Made by a program: the position numbers and the translations under genes
In this document: piece after piece, positions 9,544 to 18,466 of the stretch
How positions within the stretch are numbered: the first letter of the stretch is position 1
How the letters are laid out: every line of letters begins with the position of its first letter
From: Pseudoalteromonas luteoviolacea NCIMB 1944
GTDB taxonomy: Bacteria > Pseudomonadota > Gammaproteobacteria > Enterobacterales > Alteromonadaceae
Direction: 5' to 3'
NCBI RefSeq assembly: GCF_001625565.1
Contig: NZ_AUXS01000033.1
Span: forward strand, 1-43,577
DNA: 43,577 bases
The notes under the pieces: generated by a model
The model's database searches: none
What the model was told of the DNA's origin: nothing
The model's input: only the letters and a program-made list of their open reading frames with translations

Positions 9544-11091
9544 ATGGATGATTTTTTGTTTTCAGATGAGCCAACAGATGTCATAGAAACGGAACAAAGT
9601 GGCACTTGGAAAGTCATTATTGTCGATGACGAACCTGAAGTACATGCAGTCACAAAGCTTGCATTGAGTGATTTTGAGTTTCAAAAGAAAAAACTAGAAT
9701 TCCTCAGTGCTTACTCTGGTGAAGAAGCAAAGCAAGTGGTTATTGAGCACCCAGATGCAGCCATTGTGTTACTCGATGTGGTGATGGAAACTGACGACGC
9801 GGGTCTTAAGGTCGCGCAGTTTATTCGTGAAACGGCAAAGAATAACAATATCCGAATTATTCTTAGAACGGGACAGCCTGGACAAGCCCCCGAACGACAA
9901 GTGATCGTTAACTATGATATTAATGATTATAAATCTAAAACAGAATTGACCGCGCAAAAACTGTTTACAGTTGTGATGTCTAGTTTGCGTTCCTATCGAG
10001 ATATTTTATCTATCGATCAATCTCGGCAAGGCCTTGAGAAAATTATTACCGCCTCACGCGATATTTTTGCAACACATTCAATCGAGCAGTTTATCGAAGG
10101 CGTTATGCAGCAACTGACCTCACTGCTAGGCACAGTTGATGAAGCCATGTATGCAACCTCCCTAGTTGCCAGCAACGAACCTGATACATGCAGTGAAGAA
10201 CTTGTCGTATTTACTGGGCGAGGAGAGTTTGCAAAATGTGAAGGTAAGCCGATAGAAGACGTCCTCAACGAAGAGCAAATTCGAGCTTGTAAACAAGCCC
10301 TCAATGAGAAAAGCATAGTTTACAAAGACAACTATTTATTCTCATATTGCTCGAGTGAATATAATCATGCTTCTATGTTATTTGTGTCTGGGATCCCTGA
10401 GTTTTTAACCGATACACAAAAACACTTAATCGAAATATTTTCTCAAAATGTGCAGTTGGCGTACGAAAATGTGCAGCTGCAAGCCGAAATTGAAGATACA
10501 CAGCAAGAACTTGTTTATCGCCTTAGTGAAGCATTGGAAATGCACTCGACTGAGTCTGGCAACCATGTAAAGCGTGTAGCGTATATTTGCCATGCGCTTG
10601 CTGTGGGCTATGGACTTGGAAATAGAGAAGCAGATCTCGTTCGGATCGCGTCACCTTTACATGATGTTGGCAAAGTGGGCATTCCTGACGCCATACTCAA
10701 TAAGCCAGCAAAACTTGATGACGAAGAATGGACAGTGATGCAAAGCCATGCCAAAAAAGGTTATCAATTATTGCGTGACTCGAAGCGGGAAATTGTGAAT
10801 GCAGGGGCGATCATTGCAAGAGACCACCATGAGAAGTGGGATGGTAGTGGTTACCCTAAAGGCACTAAAGGTGAAGATATTCATGTGTTTGGACGAATTG
10901 TCGCCTTGGCTGATGTATATGATGCACTGCGCCATCGCCGCTGCTACAAAGAAGCATGGGAGCTGCCTGACGTCATTAAAGAAATTAACAATCAAAGCGG
11001 AAAGCACTTTGACCCGAAATTGGTCAAGGTGTTCAATGAGATCATAGATGATCTAGAAGATATCTTGGTGCGTTACCCAGATAAAGAGTGA
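9544..11091 (+). CDS. Response regulator with HD-GYP domain (probable c-di-GMP phosphodiesterase)
   Basis: A 515-residue protein in three parts. The receiver domain (about 22-150) has the acidic pair Asp28/Asp29, phosphoacceptor Asp78 in LLDVVM, and lysine near 130-132. A middle section (about 155-315) resembles DUF3369. The HD-GYP domain (about 325-510) has HD at 373-374 (PLHDVGKVGIPD), the HHEKWDGSGYPKG motif at 428-440 and GYP at 436-438, all intact. HD-GYP proteins of this type degrade cyclic di-GMP, so phosphorylation would control c-di-GMP turnover. No partner histidine kinase is in the window. It starts 63 bp after prmC and ends seven bp before sirB2, so it is set into an otherwise conserved gene block. 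Confidence 0.93.
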   Translation: MDDFLFSDEPTDVIETEQSGTWKVIIVDDEPEVHAVTKLALSDFEFQKKKLEFLSAYSGEEAKQVVIEHPDAAIVLLDVVMETDDAGLKVAQFIRETAKNNNIRIILRTGQPGQAPERQVIVNYDINDYKSKTELTAQKLFTVVMSSLRSYRDILSIDQSRQGLEKIITASRDIFATHSIEQFIEGVMQQLTSLLGTVDEAMYATSLVASNEPDTCSEELVVFTGRGEFAKCEGKPIEDVLNEEQIRACKQALNEKSIVYKDNYLFSYCSSEYNHASMLFVSGIPEFLTDTQKHLIEIFSQNVQLAYENVQLQAEIEDTQQELVYRLSEALEMHSTESGNHVKRVAYICHALAVGYGLGNREADLVRIASPLHDVGKVGIPDAILNKPAKLDDEEWTVMQSHAKKGYQLLRDSKREIVNAGAIIARDHHEKWDGSGYPKGTKGEDIHVFGRIVALADVYDALRHRRCYKEAWELPDVIKEINNQSGKHFDPKLVKVFNEIIDDLEDILVRYPDKE

Positions 11092-11098
11092 GGTTGAT

Positions 11099-11473
11099 GT
11101 GGATTATATTGCTCTAAAACATACCCATATGATTTTTGCCCTGTTGAGTATCATACTGTTCTATACACGCTCAGTATCCCGTTTAGCAACTGGCAAATTG
11201 GCAAAACAAAAATTAGTGTTTATTACCAGTCATGGCGTTGATACCTTGTTGCTTATATCTGCTGTGTATTTGGCAATAACATTAGGAATGAAACCTAGCT
11301 CACAACCTTGGTTAATGGAAAAAATTATCCTTGTTGTGGGCTATATTGCACTGGGCTTTGTGATTGCGAAGTCAAAAAGTAAGGCAAAACAAATCCCTGC
11401 GTTGCTTGGGGCGACAGGCGCTTTATTAGCGATTGGTTATTTGGCTTCGACTAAGAGTGCATTTATTCTTTAA
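11099..11473 (+). CDS. sirB2: SirB2 family inner-membrane protein
   Basis: A 124-residue hydrophobic protein with about four predicted membrane segments (starting near residues 10, 42, 72 and 98) and the N-terminal KHTHMIFALLSI pattern typical of SirB2. Its function is not established; in Salmonella the sirB locus was linked to invasion-gene regulation. The start is a GTG at 11099 with GAGG six bases upstream; the ATG two bases earlier is in another frame. Position between prmC and sirB1 matches the conserved neighbourhood, apart from the intervening regulator gene. Confidence 0.9.
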   Translation: MDYIALKHTHMIFALLSIILFYTRSVSRLATGKLAKQKLVFITSHGVDTLLLISAVYLAITLGMKPSSQPWLMEKIILVVGYIALGFVIAKSKSKAKQIPALLGATGALLAIGYLASTKSAFIL

Positions 11474-11547
11474 TCTATTGCCAGAAAACCCACTACAGCC
11501 CGGCGTGTTCGAATAATCAGCGAGTTAATTGAGCGATAAATTTCCCC

Positions 11548-11575
11548 TTGGGAATGGGCTAAAAAGTGTTACACT
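11548..11575 (+). promoter_or_regulatory. Candidate promoter of sirB1
   Basis: TTGGGA (11548-11553), a 16-bp spacer, then TACACT (11570-11575) preceded by TGT, an extended -10. It lies in the 141-bp sirB2-sirB1 gap, 39 bp before the sirB1 ATG. Confidence 0.55.
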
Positions 11576-11614
11576 ACCGCCTTATTACTTTCACATGGGT
11601 TAGCAGTACAGTCT

Positions 11615-12418
11615 ATGACGGATACTTGGTTTGATGAACAGCAAGAATTAGGTATGGATTACGCCGTGCCTGCATTACTTCGTAGCATTTATGCTGAACA
11701 GCGTTGGGATGCGCAAGCCGACACCGAGCAAACGCTGTGCCTATTGGCTGAGCTAGAGTTGGCTGTTGACGAAATGTGTGTAAAGGAAAAAGATGTACAC
11801 AAGCGTGTAGACTTGTTGCTTGATACATTTTATACCAAGTGGTTGTTTAGCGGGACGGGGCAAAAAGTTCCTGAGTACTTACTCAATAACATCGCTTATG
11901 TGATTAAAATGCGCAGTGGCACTAGCACTGCGTTGGCTATTTTGCTTGCGCACCTTCTGGAGCGTGCAAACTTTAATGCGACTGTTGCACTGATGCAAAA
12001 TGAAGTCATGGTACATGTGGCATTAAGTAGTGAAGAAGGCTATATCATAGATCCGGCTTCCGGCCAGCAATCTTGGTACGTAACCCCCGAAAATGATAGC
12101 GAAAAAGATCAAGAGCCAATGGAGTTGATCATAGGGGATGAGGCTTTCAAACTTTATCTTGCTCAACAAAAATGGTCTTTTATTGCTGCTGAAAAGTTTA
12201 GCCACGCGTTGAGCTGTGTTGAGTTACTAATGGAACTATTAGGCGATGACCCTTACGAGAGACGTGACAGAGGGTATTTACTCAATCAACTTAACTGCCC
12301 CAAAATGGCCAAAGATGATTTACAGTTTTTTGTAGATGAATGCCCTGATGACCCTACCATTGAGATCATACAGAACCAAATAGAAGAGCTTGCCGACCAC
12401 AATAACATATTGCACTGA
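11615..12418 (+). CDS. sirB1: SirB1 family protein (transglutaminase-like/TPR)
   Basis: A 267-residue protein that matches SirB1/YchA in length and layout. The N-terminal part carries the transglutaminase-like core pattern (LLNNIAYVIKMRSGTSTALAI and a following VHV segment). The C-terminal third reads like tetratricopeptide helices (RRDRGYLLNQLNCPKMAKDDL). The biochemical role is unknown. It lies in the conserved sirB2-sirB1-kdsA order and probably has its own promoter. A strong terminator-like hairpin lies 150 bp downstream. Confidence 0.9.
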   Translation: MTDTWFDEQQELGMDYAVPALLRSIYAEQRWDAQADTEQTLCLLAELELAVDEMCVKEKDVHKRVDLLLDTFYTKWLFSGTGQKVPEYLLNNIAYVIKMRSGTSTALAILLAHLLERANFNATVALMQNEVMVHVALSSEEGYIIDPASGQQSWYVTPENDSEKDQEPMELIIGDEAFKLYLAQQKWSFIAAEKFSHALSCVELLMELLGDDPYERRDRGYLLNQLNCPKMAKDDLQFFVDECPDDPTIEIIQNQIEELADHNNILH

Positions 12419-12565
12419 TGTGTGCTGGCCATGTCAGCACAACAAGTAGTGGATGTTATAGCCGTTGAAAATACGCAAGTAAAATACCGATCATCGACTA
12501 ACCGCGAGTAGTCAAACCAAGTGCAAGATTATATGCTCTAAACACTTTAATTAGAGTTTTTGGTT

Positions 12566-12622
12566 AAGCTGAGTGCTCTTAGGAATCGTATTGCCAAACT
12601 AAGAAGCGCACTCAGCTTTTTT
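12566..12622 (+). terminator. Long rho-independent terminator between sirB1 and kdsA
   Basis: AAGCTGAGTGC pairs with GCACTCAGCTT (11 bp), continued by TCTTAG pairing with CTAAGA (6 bp) after a three-base bulge, and ends in six T. The 17-bp stem is unusually long, and it lies 147 bp past the sirB1 stop. A separate 7-bp hairpin without a T run (12421-12441) follows the sirB1 stop directly. The rest of this 328-bp gap holds only the kdsA promoter candidate. Confidence 0.8.
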
Positions 12623-12661
12623 GCCATAATGGCACTATGCTTGATTTTATCAATCGCAGAT

Positions 12662-12690
12662 TTGCCCTCAAAGAGAATAAAAAATACAGT
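12662..12690 (+). promoter_or_regulatory. Candidate promoter of kdsA
   Basis: TTGCCC (12662-12667), a 17-bp spacer and TACAGT (12685-12690), after the terminator and 56 bp before the kdsA ATG. Both boxes match the consensus only partly. Confidence 0.4.
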
Positions 12691-12743
12691 GTACTAGGTA
12701 GCAGGGCATATTGATTGTTCTTCACCTGTTTAAATTGGATTGA

Positions 12744-13598
<855 letters not shown>

Positions 13599-13617
13599 GC
13601 AGCCTATTTTAAAGGCC

Positions 13618-13646
13618 GGGCAGTGACCAAAGGATGGTGGTTGCCC
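13618..13646 (+). terminator. Stem-loop after kdsA
   Basis: GGGCAGTGACC pairs with GGTGGTTGCCC at 10 of 11 positions around a seven-base loop, 20 bp after the kdsA stop. No T run follows, so it may be a processing or stability hairpin rather than a full terminator. Confidence 0.4.
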
Positions 13647-13691
13647 ATCAATACAACATCTCAATATAACAACATGTAAAGGCGTCCTGCT

Positions 13692-14585
13692 ATGGCAAGA
13701 AGGTTACCACCACTGAATGCTTTAAAGGCTTTTGAAGCAGCAGCCAGGCACTTAAGTTTTACCAAAGCCGCCGAAGAGTTATTTGTGACTCAAGCGGCCA
13801 TCAGCCACCAAATAAAAACACTCGAAGAGCACTTAGGCTTAAAGCTATTTTTAAGAAAAAACCGCTCACTGTTGCTGACCGAAGAAGGACAAGGTTATTT
13901 TTTAGATATTAAAGATATTTTTTCGCAGTTAATTGATGCGACTGAAAAGTTACTTGCTCGGGGCGCAAAAGGGTCGTTGACCGTGAGTTTAACGCCGAGT
14001 TTTGCGATCCAGTGGTTAGTTCCTCGACTGAGTAAGTTCAATGAGCTTTTTCCTGATATTGACGTTCGGATAAAAGCGCAAGACCAAGATGAAAACTCTT
14101 TAACAGATGACGTTGACGTTGCAATTTATTATGGACGAGGTAACTGGAGTGGCGTGCAAACCCATAAATTGCACACTGAATATTTGGTTCCATTGTGTAG
14201 CCCACTGCTTTTAAATGGACCTAAACCTCTAGACCAGCCAAGTGATTTGGCCAATCATAACTTATTGCACGATACGACGCGTCGCTCTTGGAAGGCATGG
14301 TTAAAAACAGCTGGCGTGCGCAATGTGCCTGCGAATACAGGGCCTATTTTTAGCCATTCATCCATGGTGCTACAGGCTGCTGTGCACGGTCAAGGAATTG
14401 CTTTGGGCAACAGTGTGCTTGCCAAACCAGATCTTGATGCTGGGCGACTAGTTATCCCATTTAGCCATAGTTTAGAAAGTAAAAACGCTTATTACTTGGT
14501 CTGTCGAGAGGCGCAAGCGGAGCTTGGAAAAATTGTCTCATTTAAGGATTGGATGCTCAGTATGGTTGAGCAAGAACAAATTTAA
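13692..14585 (+). CDS. gcvA: LysR-type regulator, GcvA orthologue
   Basis: A 297-residue LysR-family regulator. The first 60 residues (RLPPLNALKAFEAAARHLSF, TKAAEELFVTQAAISHQIK) are nearly those of Escherichia coli GcvA, which controls the glycine cleavage operon. The effector-binding domain also aligns strongly, including DDVDVAIYYGRGNW and GPIFSHSSMVLQAA. The neighbours ygdD and rlmM are the same as in E. coli, which supports orthology. Whether it acts on gcvTHP here cannot be seen, since those genes are not in the window. AAAGG lies nine bases before the ATG. Confidence 0.92.
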   Translation: MARRLPPLNALKAFEAAARHLSFTKAAEELFVTQAAISHQIKTLEEHLGLKLFLRKNRSLLLTEEGQGYFLDIKDIFSQLIDATEKLLARGAKGSLTVSLTPSFAIQWLVPRLSKFNELFPDIDVRIKAQDQDENSLTDDVDVAIYYGRGNWSGVQTHKLHTEYLVPLCSPLLLNGPKPLDQPSDLANHNLLHDTTRRSWKAWLKTAGVRNVPANTGPIFSHSSMVLQAAVHGQGIALGNSVLAKPDLDAGRLVIPFSHSLESKNAYYLVCREAQAELGKIVSFKDWMLSMVEQEQI

Positions 14586-14594
14586 GAAGCGATA

Positions 14595-15242
14595 GTGAAT
14601 ATGAATGACAAAGTAACCATAGAATGGCACCGCGCACAAAATCCAGTGGCGCAATTTGTGTTTGCCCATGGAGCAGGTGCAGGGCGCGACTCTGAATTTA
14701 TGCAAGACATGGCATCAAAGCTCGCCGGACAAGGGATTGACGTTGCACTGTTTGACTTTGAGTATATGGAAACAGCCAAAGCACAAAATAAAAAACGACC
14801 ACCTGATAGAGCCCCCAAATTATTAGCGCGTTACGAACAGGTATTGTCACAGCTCGATGACGCACTGCCGATATTTATCGGTGGTAAATCAATGGGCGGG
14901 CGTATGGCTTCTATGCTAGTGTGCGAATCGGCTTCATCTATAAAAGGTGTGCTTGCATTTGGTTATCCATTTCACCCACCCGGTAAGCCGGAAAAGCTGA
15001 GAGTAGAGCACTTTGGTAATATTCTGTGTCCATTTTTAATACTGCAAGGCGAGCGAGATACATTTGGCAACAAAGCGGAGGTAACCGCACTACAATTGGA
15101 TGCAACGCCAGAGTATTTTTGGCTACCAGATGGTGATCACTCCCTTAAACCGCGTAAAGCAAGTGGCTTGACCGAAATGCAGAATCGCGATGCTGCTGCG
15201 CAAAAAGCAGTGCAATTTATGCGAGACATTAACCATGGCTAA
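14595..15242 (+). CDS. Small alpha/beta hydrolase (KANL3/dienelactone hydrolase-like)
   Basis: A 215-residue alpha/beta hydrolase. The oxyanion segment FAHGAGAG is near residue 24, the nucleophile elbow GKSMGGRMA near 97-105, the acid in LILQGERDTFG near 155, and the histidine in PDGDHSLKP near 180, so a complete Ser-Asp-His triad is visible. Substrate is unknown. The start could be GTG at 14595 or ATG at 14601; neither has a strong ribosome site, and they differ by two residues. It is nine bases after gcvA and overlaps ygdD by eight bases, so the three genes form one unit. It is absent from the equivalent Escherichia coli locus. Confidence 0.85.
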   Translation: MNMNDKVTIEWHRAQNPVAQFVFAHGAGAGRDSEFMQDMASKLAGQGIDVALFDFEYMETAKAQNKKRPPDRAPKLLARYEQVLSQLDDALPIFIGGKSMGGRMASMLVCESASSIKGVLAFGYPFHPPGKPEKLRVEHFGNILCPFLILQGERDTFGNKAEVTALQLDATPEYFWLPDGDHSLKPRKASGLTEMQNRDAAAQKAVQFMRDINHG

Positions 15243-15603
15243 ACTATTTTTATTGGCAGGCAGCGTATTTTGTATGCTATCAGTCGCACTAGGGGCATTT
15301 GCGGCTCATGGGTTAAAGCACCACGTGAGCGAGTATGCAGTCGATATATTTAAAACGGCTGCCGAATATCAAATGACACATGGTTTGGCGCTCATTGCGG
15401 TGGCACTGCTGATGAAGTGGGGTATGCAGCTTAAGTGGGCTGGTCTTGCATTTATCGCAGGAATTATACTGTTTAGTGGCAGTTTATACTTATTGGCACT
15501 GACAGGCTCAAAGTGGCTAGGCCCTATCACTCCCATCGGTGGAATGTGTTTTATAATTGGTTGGCTGATACTCATAGTAAAAGCCGCAAAGCAACCTCTT
15601 TAA
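15235..15603 (+). CDS. ygdD: DUF423 inner-membrane protein YgdD
   Basis: A 122-residue protein with about four hydrophobic membrane segments and the DUF423 signature GAFAAHGLKHH near residue 20, with YQMTHGLALI near residue 46. Function is not established. The ATG at 15235 overlaps the hydrolase gene; the longer open frame adds only hydrolase-overlapping codons. rlmM follows 36 bp later, the same order as in Escherichia coli. Confidence 0.9.
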   Translation: MAKLFLLAGSVFCMLSVALGAFAAHGLKHHVSEYAVDIFKTAAEYQMTHGLALIAVALLMKWGMQLKWAGLAFIAGIILFSGSLYLLALTGSKWLGPITPIGGMCFIIGWLILIVKAAKQPL

Positions 15604-15639
15604 TTTTGGAAACTCTTTAACTTTGGAAATATTGAAACA

Positions 15640-16725
15640 ATGTCGAGTGTAGTAATTTATTGCCGCAGTGGTTTTGAAAGTGATGCGGCTGCCGAAATTA
15701 ATCATCACGCCATGCAGCAAGGTGTTGCCGGTTATGTAAAGGCTAAACCAAATACCGGGTTTGTGACCTTTGAATGTTACGCCAGAGAAGATGCTGAGCG
15801 GCTGGTCAAACAAATAGACTTCAAAAGCCTGGTTTTTGCCAGACAGTGGTTTACAGGTACTCTACTGACAAATATGCCACTGGAAGATCGCGTTGGGGAA
15901 ATAAAGCAGTGTGTAGCAGATTTCCCGTTATGTGGTGACTTACGTGTCGAAACACCAGATACCAATGAAGGCAAAGAGCTATCTAAATTTTGTAAAAAAA
16001 TCTCGACGCCACTGGCTAAATCACTTGAGAAACAAAATAAGTTGACGCGCAGTATCAAGCCACAAAAGCCTGTTTTGCATATTTTATTTTTAGCCAATGA
16101 TACTGCATACGTAGGTTACTCATTTAGCGACAATAACTCACCGTTTTTTATGGGGATCCCAAGACTGAAAATGCCGGCTGACGGGCCAAGTCGTTCGACC
16201 TTAAAATTAGACGAAGCATTTAACGTATTCTTGACCAAGGAGCAGGCAGAAGAGCGCGCCCGTCCGGGTATGAGAGGAGTTGATTTAGGGGCATGCCCAG
16301 GCGGCTGGACGTACCAATTAGTCAGGCGCGGTATGTTTGTGGCGGCCATTGATAACGGCCCGATGAACGATAAACTGATGGACAGTGGCCAGGTTAAGCA
16401 CTTCAGAGAGGATGGTTTTAAATATCGCCCTGAAAAGCGCAATATAGATTGGCTGGTGTGTGATATGGTCGAAAAACCAAGTAAAGTAACTCAGCTGATG
16501 ATCGATTGGATAGTTAACGGTTTTGCCAAGGAACTCATTTTCAACCTTAAGCTGCCAATGAAAAAGCGTTTTGATAGTGTGTACGAATGTTTGCAGCTGA
16601 TTGATGATGAGCTTGCACATTATAATGTTGGTTACAAATTGCAAGCTAAGCACCTATACCATGATCGCGAAGAAGTCACAGTTCATATTCAGGTCTTAAA
16701 AGTCCCGCAAAACTTGTATAGTTAA
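15640..16725 (+). CDS. rlmM: 23S rRNA 2'-O-ribose methyltransferase RlmM
   Basis: Methylates the ribose of C2498 (Escherichia coli numbering) in 23S rRNA. The 361-residue protein has an N-terminal THUMP-like region (IYCRSGFESDAAAEI start) and a Rossmann methyltransferase domain with SAM motif GVDLGACPGGWTYQLV near residue 212. Further on are the FNLKLPMKKRF lysine region and the VTVHIQ end, consistent with the K-D-K-E catalytic set of this class. It ends the gcvA-hydrolase-ygdD-rlmM group. The base composition becomes clearly more AT-rich immediately after it, where the accessory region begins. Confidence 0.96.
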   Translation: MSSVVIYCRSGFESDAAAEINHHAMQQGVAGYVKAKPNTGFVTFECYAREDAERLVKQIDFKSLVFARQWFTGTLLTNMPLEDRVGEIKQCVADFPLCGDLRVETPDTNEGKELSKFCKKISTPLAKSLEKQNKLTRSIKPQKPVLHILFLANDTAYVGYSFSDNNSPFFMGIPRLKMPADGPSRSTLKLDEAFNVFLTKEQAEERARPGMRGVDLGACPGGWTYQLVRRGMFVAAIDNGPMNDKLMDSGQVKHFREDGFKYRPEKRNIDWLVCDMVEKPSKVTQLMIDWIVNGFAKELIFNLKLPMKKRFDSVYECLQLIDDELAHYNVGYKLQAKHLYHDREEVTVHIQVLKVPQNLYS

Positions 16726-16934
16726 TGCTAATGTGTTGTATTTATAAGGAAATTAATGCAACATGCTAACCTTCTATATCTAATTATTTTTTATTTAATT
16801 GCTTTATAACTAAAAAATAAAATCTCGCCGATTTAAAAATCTTTTATGTTCTTAAATTGTAAGTGCTAGCTTATAGCCTAAATGGGCGATTTATATTGGA
16901 AGGTATGGTGATAAATAATACGATGGAAGTTGAT

Positions 16935-17456
16935 ATGATATTAAATAGAATAAAAAGTTATGCAGTGACAATCGTATTGTCAACTTGCTTGATGATGACG
17001 CAAGAGTCAGAGGCATGCGCAGTAGCACGTGATGAATATATGTTAAATCATGAGAAAATGATTCAACAGTCGGCTGATATTTATCTTGTAAAAGCGATAA
17101 GTAAAAAGCTAGAGAACAAGGTTATTACTACCACATTTAATGTACTTGACGTTGTAAAAGGACGTGATAGAAAGCAAGTAACCATATCTTTTCCTGCCTT
17201 TGAATATGAGAAAAATTCTTCACATCGATTCATGACCGACTTCTCTCTTCATAATGATGAGAAGTTTTGGAAGAGTGGCGTAGGTCGAAGTCAAATATTA
17301 ACCAACTGTGAGACGGTTGCTAGCTTCAGATTAGGCTATGGCTATTTATTATTTCCTAAGTTTAAATCAAATGCTAAAGGTGCAGAGATTATTAATGATA
17401 CGTCTGATAAATGGTATCAATTTGTCAAGGAAAGTGTTTCAGCTGATTTAAAATAA
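16935..17456 (+). CDS. Secreted protein of unknown function, possibly NTR/TIMP-like
   Basis: Not recognised with certainty. The start at 16935 (GGAAG five bases upstream) gives 173 residues beginning with a signal peptide that would be cleaved after SEA, leaving an N-terminal cysteine (CAVARDEY). The next 60 residues alternate as in a beta barrel: ADIYLVKAISKK, TTFNVLDVVKG. A second cysteine occurs in TNCETVASF. An N-terminal Cys followed by 'A-D-[IV]-x-[LV]-x-K' and 'F-x-V-x-x-V-x-K-G' is the pattern of netrin/TIMP-like OB-fold proteins, so that is my inference. The 209 bp upstream are AT-rich and hold one AT-only 10-bp inverted repeat (16784-16820). A terminator follows at 17528. Confidence 0.65.
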   Translation: MILNRIKSYAVTIVLSTCLMMTQESEACAVARDEYMLNHEKMIQQSADIYLVKAISKKLENKVITTTFNVLDVVKGRDRKQVTISFPAFEYEKNSSHRFMTDFSLHNDEKFWKSGVGRSQILTNCETVASFRLGYGYLLFPKFKSNAKGAEIINDTSDKWYQFVKESVSADLK

Positions 17457-17527
17457 ACCTGGTTAGGGAAGATAAATTTAAAAGGCGTATATGGACACAC
17501 CATTTATGTCAATTTAAGTAAGCGTAG

Positions 17528-17562
17528 CGGGGCAGTTTTTACTGCCTCGTTATCTTTTATTT
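17528..17562 (+). terminator. Rho-independent terminator
   Basis: CGGGGCAGT pairs with ACTGCCTCG (nine pairs, one G-U) around TTTT, followed by a T-rich tail (ttatcttttatttt). It is 71 bp past the stop of the preceding secreted-protein gene. Confidence 0.7.
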
Positions 17563-17942
17563 TAATACCTACCAGCCACGGTTAAATGACTAACTATGTG
17601 CAATTAAGGGTTGCTCTCACATACATCCCTCAATTTAACCTGCAAGTGCACCACATAAAAAACCAAATAAAAGGATGGGCTTATCAACCTTTTCCGGTGT
17701 AAACGTATGACCCATTACACTTTAGGAACTAAAAGGAAAATAGCAAAGACGTTTCAGTCCTAATCGGAGATCTTGTATAGAAGCCATCAGCATTTCAATG
17801 CTAAACGTGGTGTAGAATCTTTAATTTAACATTCACCAACAATTTTTAAGCATTTTTGTATTTTTTATACTCGAAATTACGTCTTTATGATAATGTTTGA
17901 ATGAAAACTCAACAATATAAAAACATAATAAAGGATAAAATT
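17563..17942. other. 380-bp stretch without a supported gene
   Basis: Stop codons break all frames into short pieces. One small hairpin (AGCATT-tc-AATGCT near 17787) and an AT-rich approach to the next gene are visible. One plus-strand piece reads HFNAKRGVESLI, vaguely like a transposase end, but it is too short to support a remnant call. The final 60 bases must hold the promoter of the gene at 17943, but no convincing pair of boxes stands out. Confidence 0.4.
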
Positions 17943-18293
17943 ATGAAAACTGCTTGTACAATGTTCGCTATCGCCCTTCTTTTAGGTTCTTCTTCTGCAC
18001 TTGCTAGCTGTAATAAATATAGCTGTGAAGGCGTATCAAATGTCGTCTTTTCTTCAGTTATTGCTGATAGTGATGCAGTGAAAATCAAGTTTCATGAGGG
18101 CACGAACGCGACGTTAAGCTGTAACCTTGATGCTGATAATGCAGCTGTATTGGATCAAAAGAACCCTAATTACCGCAATATGCAATCTATGTTGTTAACT
18201 GCCATCGCGGCAAATTTACCTGTTGGTCTACAATTTGACAAATCGTCTTCAGGCTGCGCTGTACAATCGGTAGAAGTCAAAGTCGTAGAATAA
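17943..18293 (+). CDS. Small secreted protein, family A member 1
   Basis: A 116-residue protein with a clear signal peptide (MKTACTMFAIALLLGSSSALA, cleaved before SCNKYSC). The ATG at 17943 has AAGGA seven bases upstream; the frame is open 14 codons earlier, without support. The mature part has an N-terminal Cys pair, beta-like strands (NVVFSSVIADSDAVKIKF), a central helix (NPNYRNMQSMLLTAIAANLP), then strands with a late Cys (CAVQSVEVKVVE). The same plan (strands, Tyr-initiated helix ending LL-x-A, strand, Cys, terminal strand ending in V/I-x-V-K) recurs at 26345-26644 and 26850-27197, so I infer a paralogous family. Function unknown. It is 173 bp upstream of the RHS gene, on the same strand. 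Confidence 0.8.
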   Translation: MKTACTMFAIALLLGSSSALASCNKYSCEGVSNVVFSSVIADSDAVKIKFHEGTNATLSCNLDADNAAVLDQKNPNYRNMQSMLLTAIAANLPVGLQFDKSSSGCAVQSVEVKVVE

Positions 18294-18466
18294 CTTTTCT
18301 TAACGAACTACTCGCAACGAGCAAGCAAGTGTAATTTATTTTGGGTATGACTTAGGCTTATTAGCTTAAGTTAGCAGTTACTTCTTTATGTTACGAAGTA
18401 CTTTATTTGCTCTGTGATCAATGCCTATTCATGGCTTCGATATACAACAAGAAAAGTGAATTCTGT

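Noticed and set aside
16784..16820. 10-bp AT-only inverted repeat after rlmM as a terminator
   Set aside because: The stem has no GC pairs and would be very weak; such repeats are frequent in AT-rich spacers.
17770..17825. Short translation (HFNAKRGVESLI) reminiscent of a transposase end
   Set aside because: Too short, flanked by stops, with no inverted repeats or target duplication; chance is as likely.
18294..18466. Small hairpins in the leader of the RHS gene (for example ACTTAGGC/GCTTAAGT)
   Set aside because: Stems are short or contain G-U pairs with no T run; not enough to call a terminator or riboswitch.
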